A stretch of 64,000 nt of DNA from the NCBI GenBank assembly GCA_009103225.1, contig RHPI01002533.1, positions 69,793-133,792 of the forward strand, read 5' to 3'. The DNA comes from Chlorokybus atmophyticus (lineage: Eukaryota > Streptophyta > Chlorokybophyceae > Chlorokybales > Chlorokybaceae). The first letter of the stretch is position 1. The number at the start of each line of letters is the position of its first letter. A program made the translations under genes and the position numbers. Below are positions 14,876 to 25,693 of the stretch, piece by piece. Below the pieces are notes generated by a model, which had not been told where the DNA came from, did not search any database, and was given only the letters and a program-made list of their open reading frames with translations.

Positions 14876-16351
14876 CTATTCAACCTTCTTGGCCTTGCCC
14901 TTCCCCTTGGTTGGGCAGTTCTTTGCAATGTGGCCAGGCTGATGACAGACGTAACAGGTGCGAGCCGCAGCAGGCGTAGCACCACCAGCAGGTGTGGCAC
15001 TAGTAGAAGGACCATATGTCTTCGCCTTCTTTGCCAAGTGTGCACTCGGATGAGGGAAACGCTTCCCTCCCACCCCTGGCGGTTTGGCCGAAACTGCCAC
15101 ATGTGACTTGTCCTGCACCGCCGTGTCATCGTTGTATAGGTACACGCTCAGCTTCTGCAACTTGGCCAAGTCCTCGGGAACCCAAGGCAGTCCCGTTGCC
15201 GTGTTGTACTGCAGTTGATCACGCACACGCGCATCCAAGCCGCGCTTGTACAACTCAAACTGCTCGGCCTTGTCAATAGGCATGAGGCCGCTGTTGGCAC
15301 GACCCACCAATGCCTGGAATTCTTGCAGATAGGCTGAAGCCGCCCGACCATTCTGTCGCAACTTGCTGAGCTTGTTACGAGCCTGAGTAGCCGGGTCCAT
15401 GCCACCATAGCGTTCCGTCAGGAACTGAAACAGTGCCTCCACTGTTTTGGTAGCACCGTCCTGTGTCTGCCTCGCCCACTCGGCGAGAGCGTCAGAAGGC
15501 ATGAGCAACTCAGCAACAGCAATGTGTTCACCAACGGGGCGTCTCAATGCTGTTAAATAGTGCTCAACAGTTACCACCCAGTCGTGGATACTGACGCTGC
15601 CGTTGGGCTTGAACTTCTCAGGCTTATTCAGTGCTGTAACCGGCAGCCCCGCTGATGCTCCAGCTGCTGAAGTAGCACCCGCCACCTGTTGGCGCAGCGC
15701 CACCAACTCAGCCTGCATAGCATCGAGGCGTGCCGTCAACTGCACTCGGCCAGTCAACTTGTCTTCCAAGTTAGGTCCCAAGTACCAGAACACGTCCTTG
15801 CAACGCTGTGAGGTTTCCACTCCCAAGTTGGCCAAAGCCTCAAACGCCATTCGCTTGCCTTGGTAAGGGGGAGGCTTATCGTAAACAGCCATCAGAGCAG
15901 CCACCTTCGGATCACCGCGCACGAGTGGCGGAACATTGTTCGTCAGCTCGTGCTCGAGCATGCGGATCACCATCTCCTTGCTTGCGCGAGGAAGTGTGAC
16001 AAAGTCCGTCTCATAGCCATCACGAACCTTCTGAGCCCATGCATCCCATGTTTCCTTGCCAAGCTGTGGGTTGGCATCAAGCAGAGCCTTGCGCTCCTGG
16101 GCATACTTCTCAATTGCCCCGCCAATGACACTCTGAGAGTCAACTGCAGGTGGTGCCATTTCAGCGTTTACTGCAACTGGTACACTCTGAGCAGACTGGT
16201 CGGGAGAAGCATCGCTCTCTTGCTTGTCTCCCTCCTTCTCACTGACGGTCAGCTGATAGCTCTCACTCGTGTCAGAGTAATTCACTTCCTCTTCACTTGA
16301 TGGCTCATATGATGTGGACTTCTCCACATCGTCCCCTCCTTGGTCAGACAT
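14876..16351 (-). CDS. gag: Gag polyprotein with C-terminal CCHC zinc knuckle
   Basis: 491 codons from ATG 16351 (MSDQGGDD) to UAG at 14878-14876. The frame is open further upstream to an ATG at 16405, but MSDQ is the more gag-like start. The N-terminal 100 residues are acidic and Ser/Glu-rich. The central part is a capsid-like retrotransposon gag region (FLTERYGGMDPATQARNKL). The C-terminus has CYVCHQPGHIAKNC, a canonical CX2CX4HX4C knuckle, followed by a Lys-rich tail. The stop is in the same frame as pol. Confidence 0.93.
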   Translation of the reverse strand: MSDQGGDDVEKSTSYEPSSEEEVNYSDTSESYQLTVSEKEGDKQESDASPDQSAQSVPVAVNAEMAPPAVDSQSVIGGAIEKYAQERKALLDANPQLGKETWDAWAQKVRDGYETDFVTLPRASKEMVIRMLEHELTNNVPPLVRGDPKVAALMAVYDKPPPYQGKRMAFEALANLGVETSQRCKDVFWYLGPNLEDKLTGRVQLTARLDAMQAELVALRQQVAGATSAAGASAGLPVTALNKPEKFKPNGSVSIHDWVVTVEHYLTALRRPVGEHIAVAELLMPSDALAEWARQTQDGATKTVEALFQFLTERYGGMDPATQARNKLSKLRQNGRAASAYLQEFQALVGRANSGLMPIDKAEQFELYKRGLDARVRDQLQYNTATGLPWVPEDLAKLQKLSVYLYNDDTAVQDKSHVAVSAKPPGVGGKRFPHPSAHLAKKAKTYGPSTSATPAGGATPAAARTCYVCHQPGHIAKNCPTKGKGKAKKVE

Positions 16352-17169
16352 CTGCCCAAGAATATAAGCCGTCAATAGTTGAAGTTTGCAAGTGCACAAA
16401 CACACGAGTTGTGCACTGCAAAAGTGTCAAAATCACTTGATTTTGTCTCGTCAAGTTTCAAGTGTGTAACGTGGAGTATACAGCTCAAACAAGAGCTCCC
16501 CACACACTTCTCAACTAGACACTTGCTTAGAAACAAACCGCACGCGAATTCACGCGGCGGTTCACAAGTTACAGCTTGTCAAAGTTTGCACTTTGTACAA
16601 CTCAACTCAACCCACAATTGTAATTGACACACAGGGTGCCAAAATCTCGTTGAATCAACCCTACAGGGTGATATCAGCGAGTTGTGAGTTGTGAGTCTGA
16701 TACTGGCCGCACAGAATGACTCTGGCGGCCTCACCGCACTGACTGGCGGTAACGACAGCCGATGTTGCCACCGGACTGTCTCACAAGGGGGGTCAAACCC
16801 TTTACACCACCACGAATCCACGTGGTGGCCAGCACAAGCACACACAAGTGGTTATATATATATAAATCACTATGTGATGTGCTGGGCATGCAATACTGAG
16901 GGGGAAGGCTGCCTGAGTGGCCGCCTCCCCTACACGCAAGCTAACAAGCTCGGCTAGGCTAGGGCAGGGCAAGCTAGGCTATGCAAGGCAAGGCAAGGCA
17001 GGGCTAGGTAACTAGCCTACACCAGCAACAGCGTTTCAATAATAACAACAACAACAACAACTACCACCTAATAACTACCACTAGTTGCCGCCGCTGCAGT
17101 CGCCTGCCGCCTGCCGCCGCCGTCGCCTGCCGCCTGCCGCCGCCCCTTCCACAGGCTCTTCACGCCCGT
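16352..17169 (-). other. Retrotransposon 5' untranslated leader
   Basis: About 0.8 kb between PBS and gag. It holds CCG/CTG-rich short repeats (17085-17155), an (AAC)n-like tract (17040-17070), AAGGC/AGGCT short repeats (16950-17010) and a TATATATATA stretch at 16853-16864. No ORF of note. Confidence 0.7.
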
Positions 17170-17181
17170 GCTCCGATACCA
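17170..17181 (-). promoter_or_regulatory. Primer-binding site, initiator-Met tRNA type
   Basis: Read on the minus strand, TGGTATCGGAGC starts one base inside the 5' LTR. It matches the common plant-type PBS TGGTATCAGAGC complementary to tRNA-iMet at all but one base. Confidence 0.85.
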
Positions 17182-17182
17182 A

Positions 17183-17528
17183 TGTAAAGAGACTAGAGGG
17201 GGTGTGCCCCCTCCTCCCTTTAATCCCCTACCCCAACACCACCACCAGCCACGACGCCACCGCCGCCGCCGCCAGGGGAATCCGCCGGAGCAGAAGATCC
17301 CCTGGCTATGGCGGCCGCTGCGTTAGCAGCGCCGCCATAAGGCTGATATCGACATGAGACTCATGTCTCATGTCGATATCAGTGTTTCAATTAAGTAACA
17401 CTACATTAGGGCCTTAACACTAGGTTAACGGCCCTAATATGGCTTAATAGACTGTATAATCCCGTTGGGACCCTTATTTAATCCTAAATAAGGGCGGGGA
17501 ACCTCTATGGAGGTAGCACACCGTTACA
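17183..17528 (-). repeat. 5' LTR (right copy)
   Basis: 346 bases. It differs from the left copy by a 7-base duplication (TCATGTC type) at the apex of the GATATC hairpin and by about three substitutions, one of which weakens the AGTGTTAC stem. It should carry the element's promoter, acting leftward. Confidence 0.96.
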
Positions 17529-17723
17529 CATATTGCCTTGTGTAGAGTTGACTCTGTATGTCATTGAACAGGGGAACTTGTTCAAAAAGTGGTAGGCGAC
17601 TATTTCAAAGTCAACGTTAAAGCTATACTTGCGTAAAATCGCTGCACCACAATCAATTAGTACTGGTTCAATAACCATCCAGTCTACGGCAGCTGCAAGC
17701 TTGCATGTTCAGCCCCAAAGCTC

Positions 17724-18216
17724 TTAAGGTGGTAGTAGCAACTCGGTGGGGATCACAAGTTGACTCTATTGTACGCCCATTGCAAGTTGAAGGCGACATG
17801 AGAACCCTCTACCTTTTGCAGCGTCGTGAACTTGTGTAGTCCGTGGGTCTACTTGTGATGCACGCCAAAAAGCTACAGCCGTCGTGGATCTTGTAAGCAA
17901 ATAAGGGCTGTAGACAGCATTGAGACGTGTGGCACAACACCTCATAATCACGCCTCTCCAAGTGGTCATCGGTAGCCTTGAAGCTGAACAAGCCCGCTGA
18001 GATAACATGTTTGAGAAGTACGGCATACGGTACAAGCATTTTTGTAAGATTGGCAGTGAGGACGCAGTGGAGGACAACGATACTTGCGTTAAGAACAAGA
18101 AGTTCAGTGACCGTCTCCTTAAGAGCCTTGAGAAGCGCTGGTCAAAGATGGGGCAGTCCATATTTGTGCTCGCTTATGTACTTAACTCTGCAAGGCAAAC
18201 CCAGCAAGTACCCTGA
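17724..18216 (+). pseudogene. hAT-family transposase relic
   Basis: Two fragments in different frames resemble hAT transposase. VVATRWGSQVDSI (17735 onward) ends at an in-frame TAG. A second frame from 18007 has EKRWSKMGQSIFVLAYVLN near 18130-18190, like the conserved RW...PLF.LAY.LNP block. The frameshift and stop show it is dead. No terminal inverted repeats were recognised. Family assignment rests on two short motifs. Confidence 0.5.
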
Positions 18217-20901
18217 ACGTAGCAAAGCCTTTTCTTTTTTACATCAACCTATAGCTAATTAGCGTTGATGGCTGATAGGGCTGGGGCTAAACTTAACTTT
18301 GAACATAATCGACTAAACATAGAACAAGAACCTGAACAATATTATTAAATTGAAGTAAATATAACCTTATGTTGTACTTGCAGAATAAAACAAGTGACAT
18401 TCATGAGTGACAGCGATTGAACCATCAATAATGAACATCAATACGAACAAAATCTTTGATTAAACGTAGATAAAATCTATGGAAAAAACGCATACATTTA
18501 TCAATCGACTATATGCAATCGACTATGTGCATCATGCAACATGAAGCATTGCATCCTTAATGGCATGCAATTTGCTACATAACATGTATGTGAAAGCGTG
18601 AATTGAACATTGATATGACGTCGAGTCATGCTGCTTCACATGGTACGCAAAGCCACGCAACAATACAGCATGACTATGCATAATATTACGTAACTACAAA
18701 GGGTTCGTTCCCTATATGCGCCATGCATAGAGAACGAATACGGAGCATTCTTTCAACCCTTATTTTGTGCTAATTTTCAACCATTGATGTCGGAACAAAG
18801 AACTTTTTTTGCTCGTTCTTTGTAATAAAACATAATTGTTATGTCGCAGCCCTACTTGTTTAACATGCCTTTTTATACGGAAGCAGCCAGCATTACATAT
18901 AAGCCAGTAAAGTAGCCCTATGTGATGTTTGCAGAACACCAGTAACCATTGCCCATTGCACTCAGCTCATCAAAAGCTGCACAATAAGCCTATTTGCATT
19001 ATAAACAAAGCACAAATAGCCAATAAACATGTGTTAACGTTAACCATCAATACGTTAATCACGAATAAGGTAAATTGTGTTGATGCCCATCACTATATGT
19101 GAGCAAATGGGGAGGGGCATCATTCATGTGCAAATGATAAAGTTTAACAAACATATTAAACTTGACAAGCAAGAAATGTAATCACATATCATATACATAT
19201 AGTATAATAATTTATATATGTGTGTAGTGATGTTACGGCCGCTATTACAAATGAATACTTCATTATTAAATTACCAAAGCAAAAGCTGAAGAGGAATTTT
19301 GTTTCAAAGCGTTTACATGCTTCTTTACTATGGCAGACTCATTCGCGCAACGTTGCAAATTAAAGTTGGACCCATTTTTCATTTAGATTTTATTGATATT
19401 GTTATTGATACGGATAGATTATAGATTTGATTTATATTTGTTTACTTCATTACTTTACGTGCAATGTACTCATGCATTGATACTTACAAAAGTTGCATAT
19501 ATTCGAGTTAGGTATGCTAACGCAACGTGAACATTTCAAGTGTAATATGTGCATACAAATGCAAACAAATGTAATGTAATCGTATTGTAATGTGCTTATC
19601 GTATCTACAACATCATACTGCAGCTGTAAATTAGCGGTATGCTAATATTATTGTCGACCGGTGTTTTTAAAACGCTAAGTTATTTGGCTTTTAAGTTCAT
19701 TCAGTTTGCATTATAAAACTTACAAGCTATCATCTTTATGGATGTAAACATAAGATTTAACTGTATCGCTGTTAAAAATGTAACATGTGCATAAAGTGTA
19801 CAATTGAGATTGTACTAAATTGATTTGATCTGTAGTTGTTAACGGGAACTCACCATTGTGCCACAGTGGAGGTGAGTTATACCAAATATGTACTCAAGGG
19901 CTTGGTAAGCGCGTTGAGTATGTTAGGTTATACTGTACCAGTTATGAGTTTATATCACACATAGAAAATATGGATATCAAGGTGCACTACAGTGATTTGT
20001 GAAGATGAGGCAACAAGTGAAGGTCAAGTTTCATTTTAATGTAAGCTCTGATAGCAGGTTCAAAGCAAAACAAATGCAAGTTGTAATCCCTTTGTGATTT
20101 CATGCTTGGAAGTTTGACACCTTAATTTATACTCTTCAATCTCATACAATTATCCTGCTAGGTACCATACAATTACATAAGCAAGTAACTAGAAATATCA
20201 AGTGAAGCTACTTTACTTCAACATAAAAAAAAGGCTTTTATCTTATATAAACATCCAACTCAATCATTGAGCTTTACTGCACCTTATTGTAAGAAAATTT
20301 TATATGCTTCACAACATCTTGTATTATACTCACCATGCAATATGACTCAACCTATGTATATTATGTGCATAGAGTCAATGCATTGTTTCTGCCTATGTAG
20401 CTGTCATACATTATTATGACGAGTGTTAAGATTACTGTTTTCCTCATTATGTGACAAAAGTTACTATGCAAACATGCGTGTCTTGCATTTTGTGCACACT
20501 TGCACAACTTGTAATCAACCGTTGGCAATTTACTACTTCAACCCACAATTTCATTCAAGTCATGATAATGCTAAATTTTGAGTTCAGGTAACCAGCAACT
20601 TGAGACTAAGTAACCAATAACCTACCACGAGCTATGCCGTATGTTGATGGAACTAAGTTCTGACATGGCACCATGCTGCTGTATTTAGACCACGCATGGA
20701 CAATGCAATCCGCCAATAATTCATGTGCCAAACCAATACAGGCCTGAGCATCAACCAAGGCTCACACAGGTACATGATGAGCCCGCAGTGTGTCCACAAC
20801 ACCCATTGCATCGTCGTAGCGAGTCACTAAGGAACGATGACATGGCATGACCAATGCTGCAATGTAGTTCAGTAAGGAACGACCGGTATACTTGTACAAG
20901 C
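18217..20901. other. AT-rich gene-poor stretch
   Basis: About 2.7 kb visibly richer in A+T than the flanking genes, with many TATA/TTAAT runs and no frame of coding character. It lies between the hAT relic and the 3' end of the TORTIFOLIA1-like gene. It may be decayed mobile-element sequence; nothing more specific is supported. Confidence 0.6.
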
Positions 20902-23714
20902 TCATTGCCAGTGCGCTAAAAGCCTCCCTACCAGCTGGTCTGCTTGTTTCCCAGCATCCGAGTGCAACTCAGCCAGCGAATGGAGTGTGCCCAACACGTC
21001 CTGCTTCACATGTGCCGGTAGGACTTCAGGCTGCATGTCGCAAAGCTGAGCAAACCATGGCAATATGCTCTCTACAAAGCTGCTCTGCCGCGTGAGTTGC
21101 ACAAGTGCCGTCACGATCTCGACCGCGACGTCGATGGAAAGCTGGTGCAAGATTGGACCGGTCCGCCCGATCAACCTCACCAACTGAAAATCGTCTTTGG
21201 TTTCCGCAACAATCGTGTACGCCTCATTTAACCTTGAAGCCGCTAGGTGCTCCATGATGTCGCTCCAGCTGTGAGAGCTCGCTGGAGCTGGCGTTGAGCG
21301 TGTTGTGACACTGCCCTTTATGATAGTGCTGGCACTAGTGGGTGGCGTGGGCGGGAATTGCCCGACCCATGAGCGCCGCAACCCCGGCCTTGTTGGCTTG
21401 TTGCACTCAACCTCATAGGGCGCTGATGTAGAAGGAAGGGCAGCATCATTCTCACTGTATCTGCGTGAGTGTTGGAGCGGGCGTTCATCGAATGAAATGT
21501 CCAGGCTCGCGCTGAGTGGAGAAGAGTAAGAGCTGCGTTGCGACCGCGCAGACTGCAATCCTGCAACTGTCGTTTCCAAGCGCGATACTCGATCTGTCAA
21601 TGCTGCCATAGCCGGTGGCAAGTCCGACAGCATCTTTATCATCCGTTGTTGCTGCTCCTCAATGTGCTCGAGGCGCTCATGTAAAAGTGCATCACCATTA
21701 CCTGCCACCGCAGCAGCATGCATTGGTGTGGAAAGTTCCCCAGCATTGTGTATGGACCCTTGCGAGCTGTCAGGTGTGTGCTGCTCGGGTAGGTCATGAC
21801 CTTCAGAGGCCTCATATCTGCTGAACTGTTCAACACCTGAAAAACGGGCATGAGACTCGGGGGTGGAAGGCGAACCATTGCTCAGAGGTGCTGCTGCTTC
21901 TTCTGCTGAGGCAAAGCTCGAGGACGAAGTCTCCGCTTGCAGCCTGCCATGCTCTTGTGCATCCCCGTCCTGTGCATGCTCTGATTCTGAACGTGCATCA
22001 GACCGTGGGCTGGAAGGGAGCAAAACCTCAACATGCTCGGTGGGTGATGAGGGCGACTGCGCCCAAGACTGAAAGAAGTTGGTGTTCTTTTGCTGAAGGC
22101 GCAAGTTGCTTGACCTCGAAGACTTCTCTGTCGCCAACTCCTGGGCTGCACAGAAGCATAAGCCTGAGATTTGCTTGTGTGTGCAGAGACCTGTCTTTCG
22201 ACATGGTGTCCTTCAGAATGTTCTCAATCCACATACCATCATTATTCCGCAACGGGCTGCCTTCCACTCCCCTAACAACTGGATGTGCCTCAGCAACAGC
22301 ATCTCTGACTGGTTTGACCTATGAACAACAAGGGCACAATCAGTTTGTGTGGGACGACACTGGATGCAGCGCTGTTGTGTGCCAGTTGCAAGCACCTTGT
22401 CAAAGCGGCAGAGTTCAAGCGCATCTAGCACTTCTTGCCAGTGCGGTCCAAAACGAGCGCCATTGGTTTTGGCAATCGCACTGAGCGCTTCGACCGCTGC
22501 CTTGCGCACGTTCCAGTCAGCATGCTTCGCTTTCTCCGCTAGCACGGGTACGAACTGGCCAATGAATGGCGTAAGAGAGTCTCTGCACTTCTGGGTACGC
22601 AGCATATGCTACAGTCAGTCATGGAAGCGCATATCATGGGCTCACTGCCGGCCTCACATTGTACATTTGGTAGCGTACTAAATGTTAAAAGACCTCACAA
22701 TGACAACATTCCCTCTTACCATTACTAGCTTATCGTCAAAATAACCATCATGTTGAATTGGTGAGGCAACATACCTCTGCAAGGCATTGAACGGCTTGCA
22801 GCAGCTGTGCTTCCGCTTGAAAAATTGCACTATGAAGCAATCTGACCATCCGCTGGCAGATCTTGGATAGACTCCCATCGTAAGAGCACTGTGAATGGGA
22901 GATGACAGCAGCCAGGGAGCTGGCCGCCGCAATCTGCACTTCCTTGTTCTGTTCACTAAGCGCCTCAAATAGAGGCCTGTAGAACACAACGGATGCAGCC
23001 ATTGAGGACGTATCCCTGGGGCCGCTGTATTGCATGATGCTGCCGAGCGCCTCTGCGCACGCAGCGCGCACAGCAGCATCAGGATCCTTGAAGCGCTTGA
23101 CTATGCTGGTTACAATCTTTGACGTGTGGGAAGTTATACCCTGCCCATGTACACGAGCAATCTCGCTGTACAGCAAGATGACTTCGCGCCTTGCTGGAGG
23201 TTTTTGTGTGCTGTCCACCTCGTACAAGCAACTGCGCAAGATACAATACCTCGCTGACAACCATGCTGACAATCGACTCACCAATAGCGTTATCAACTTC
23301 AATAGATATTGGCATATACTGCAAGTACACAGTAGGCAACAGCAGTGCACTTACCTAAGCACATTTGGCATGGTGTCCGCACCAGCAGCTTCAATAATGT
23401 CACGCAGTTCACCAGCAGCAGAGCGTTTTGTATCCCGATCATTTAATCGGGTCAGTGCCTACACAAGAAGTCTTTGTTTCAACATGGAGCAACGAAAACC
23501 ACATTGCAGAGCAGTGAGAAGCCCTCATCACCTGCAGAACTCTATTCTTGAGGTCAACCACAGCAGCATTGGCGAGCACCCGATTCCCACTGTTGACACT
23601 TTTTGTACGTTGCAGACCGGGTGCACTGACCGCGCGCAGCGTATGTGGCTTGTGTCCATTTGCACCAGCTTCAGCCATGGCACCGAAATCAAACCGCTGG
23701 TCACCACTGACCAT
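20902..23714 (-). CDS. TORTIFOLIA1/SPIRAL2-like microtubule-associated HEAT-repeat protein
   Basis: Six minus-strand exons keep phase: 23714-23532, 23458-23355, 23231-22775, 22590-22396, 22318-22237, 22145-20902. They give 754 residues. The N-terminal TOG/HEAT part shows ALTRLNDRDTKR, DPDAAVRAACAEALG, DWNVRKAAVEALSAIA and CRFDKVKPVRDAVAEA, all typical of plant TOR1/SPR2 proteins. A Ser/Pro-rich linker and a short coiled coil (HERLEHIEEQQQRMIKML, about residues 480-500) follow. Last is a C-terminal globular domain (DDFQLVRLIGRTGPIL) conserved in the family. The likely role is binding microtubules and stabilising their minus ends. An alternative start is the ATG at 23678. The last exon is unusually long (1244 bases). 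Confidence 0.88.
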
Positions 23715-24691
23715 TGCTGCTAGCAACAACAGGCTGTACCAGCCTGCCAACTGCAGTGATTGCAGCATGAGTGCAACGCTTGCAGCTCCCACACAGGCAT
23801 ACAAGCTGACCAACACCATGCAGCAAACGCCCTGAAGACCCACCAGTAGTACCTCATGCTAGAATCTGTGTTGATGGGCTGCAGTCTCCGCCAAAGGCTA
23901 TCTCTAAGTCTTCAGCACTCCAGGTCATCTGTAGTCATAACCTTGAACCCAGATGCCACGGGCACTCCATGGCAAGCGGCCCACGAGCCATGCGGGCAAT
24001 GCTGCCATGCACAAGGCCTGTGGCATGAAAGGAACATATCAGAGATGCATGCGGAAAAGCAATGCTTCTGCTACGTTGTTGGCTGGAAAACCCGCTGCTA
24101 AAGCCGAACCCGAGTTGTTAACTGAAACAGCGGCTCATGTGTGAATTTGGCCTAACCGCATGTCAGAGTTTACAATGCGAACCCTGTCGTCCGGGACTAG
24201 CTGACTATACTGCGGACTTGTGAGGGACATACAAGATGCGCGAGCTCAACTGATCAAAACGTCATGCACGAGCTGAGACGAGAAGCCGCCACAATGTACA
24301 AGAAAGAGCATCAAGGTTTGACCAATGCCTAGCACGAGACAGCAAGACACTTAGAACAACGGGTGTTTACTTTGCAGGGGTAGCTACTTTGCACACGGCT
24401 AACATACACGCAAGTTGTAGCACATCGGGCGTGCATTGTGTCGCCCATACGTCCCATCACAGCTCGTGTATCAGAGGTTTCTCGTTCACAGTTGCAAACG
24501 TCGTATGCTACGTGCACACGTGCGCTCCTCAGCGGCCTATTTGGGAGCTCCACATGCAATGCAGGTAGTTGTAAAAGGTAGCATAAATGTCATATCAGAT
24601 GCATGACACTAAACACAATGTGACAATATAATAGAATGACAAACAGCCCGCATGGCTAATTCAAGTGGCCATGCGATGCAAATGTTTGTAA
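23715..24691. other. Intergenic region upstream of the TORTIFOLIA1-like gene
   Basis: About 1 kb. It presumably contains the leftward promoter of the TORTIFOLIA1-like gene and the 3' region of the small minus-strand gene at 24692. The frame open upstream of 23714 has no clear extra conserved protein. Nothing else was recognised. Confidence 0.4.
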
Positions 24692-25020
24692 TTATCTGAG
24701 CGCCAATGCAAGGCACGCAAGTAGCAGAGTTACAGCCAGCAAGACTGCGCCTGGCACAGCAGGCTTGACCCAAACACGTCAGCTCTGTCCAGCTGTGACG
24801 AAAGAAGACTGTTCTGCCTCTGGATCAAGGCTCACCACACCGTTTCTTCCACCCTTGCGTGCTCCTCGTCAGCCCGGCCGCCGCCACCGCCGCTGCCGCT
24901 GGCGTTAGCAACGCAAAGCATTGAACCGCTTAGACGGTTAGCCCCAAACCCTAATTTCCGCCCAGGTGGCACCAACCTCGCCGATATCGACGCTGACGCC
25001 GTCATCATGAACAGCGCCAT
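24692..25020 (-). CDS. Putative small plastid-targeted single-pass membrane protein
   Basis: Exon 1 (25020-24841) encodes 60 residues that look like a chloroplast transit peptide: Ala/Ser/Arg-rich, MALFMMTASASISARLV, then a Gly-rich linker and the acidic stretch RADEEHARVEET. A GTGTGG donor and a CAAG acceptor define a 77-base intron. Exon 2 (24763-24692) gives PAVPGAVLLAVTLLLACLAL and a stop, a single hydrophobic helix at the C-terminus. The total is 83 residues, the size of small thylakoid subunits. I do not recognise the family, and the splice choice is inferred from frame. Without splicing the first exon frame ends at a nearby TGA. Confidence 0.4.
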
Positions 25021-25693
25021 ACTGGCTGCTTTACAACTGTAACCGCTACCCGCTGATTACGCCACCTGCCGCGGACGGATCCCTGTATCTCGAGGACTCC
25101 GCCGTGGATATCTGAGATATGATATCTCGCAACTGGCGAGTCGCGGCACGCTGACGTTAGTGACGTAACCGAATGACAGGGAACCGTCCGAAAAGACGCA
25201 CGAGTCACCCGTAATTTGAAATCCGTTTCACTAGAAGGCGCCGATTGGTCAGCTATTGTCACACTATTTTTCCCGCGTAATCAGCCTGCTGACCTCGTGA
25301 CGCAGGCCACCGTGTCCTGTGCGATACGCTATCGTCATCCCCGATCGCCAGAGGTGTTCTCTCACCCGTGCGCATGTGGGCGACGGAGTAGCTACGGAGC
25401 CGCGTGCTGTTAGGGTTGACGTCGGCGGCGGCGGCGGCGGGGTCAGTGGTACGGTGGGTAGCAGTAATAAGGCTGGCGGTGAGGGTTGCTGCTATCTGTA
25501 GGCTGGTCCGGGCGAAGCTGTAAGTAGCAGCTGCTAGTAATTGATCGGCTGGTCAAAGCGGAGGCTTGCTGTGCACGGGGTCTAGCGGGCAATAAGGTCG
25601 GCGGGGGGGGTGGGCGGCGCCTACAACTGTCTGTGTGAGGTCAGGGCTTTCAACCTGTTGCGTTTACCTGCTGCCGGTCGGTCGTCCACCGCC
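25021..25693. promoter_or_regulatory. Divergent 5' region between the small membrane protein and the E2 gene
   Basis: 673 bases between two outward-reading start codons. It contains TGACGTTAGTGACGTAAC-like CRE/ACGT core motifs near 25152-25168 and a palindrome-rich GATATC segment near 25110-25130. Promoter function is inferred from position only. Confidence 0.4.

Larger units (their letters stand above)
10642..17533 (-). mobile_element. Complete Ty3/gypsy chromodomain LTR retrotransposon, including 5-bp target-site duplication
   Basis: The element runs 10647-17528, with CATAT duplicated at 10642-10646 and 17529-17533. It is inserted with its coding strand on minus: 5' LTR 17183-17528, PBS 17170-17181, gag 16351-14876, pol 14875-11108, PPT 10986-10998, 3' LTR 10647-10985. 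Pol order is protease, reverse transcriptase, RNase H, integrase, chromodomain, which defines a Ty3/gypsy chromovirus-like element. Both LTRs start TGTAA and end TTACA. They differ at only about three substitutions plus one 7-base duplication, so the insertion is recent. Both frames are intact apart from one UAG between gag and pol. Confidence 0.97.

Noticed and set aside
20902-22145. Last TORTIFOLIA1-like exon as a separate 411-residue gene starting at ATG 22137
   Set aside because: The upstream HEAT exons join it in phase through 22237/22145, and the combined architecture matches the known family.
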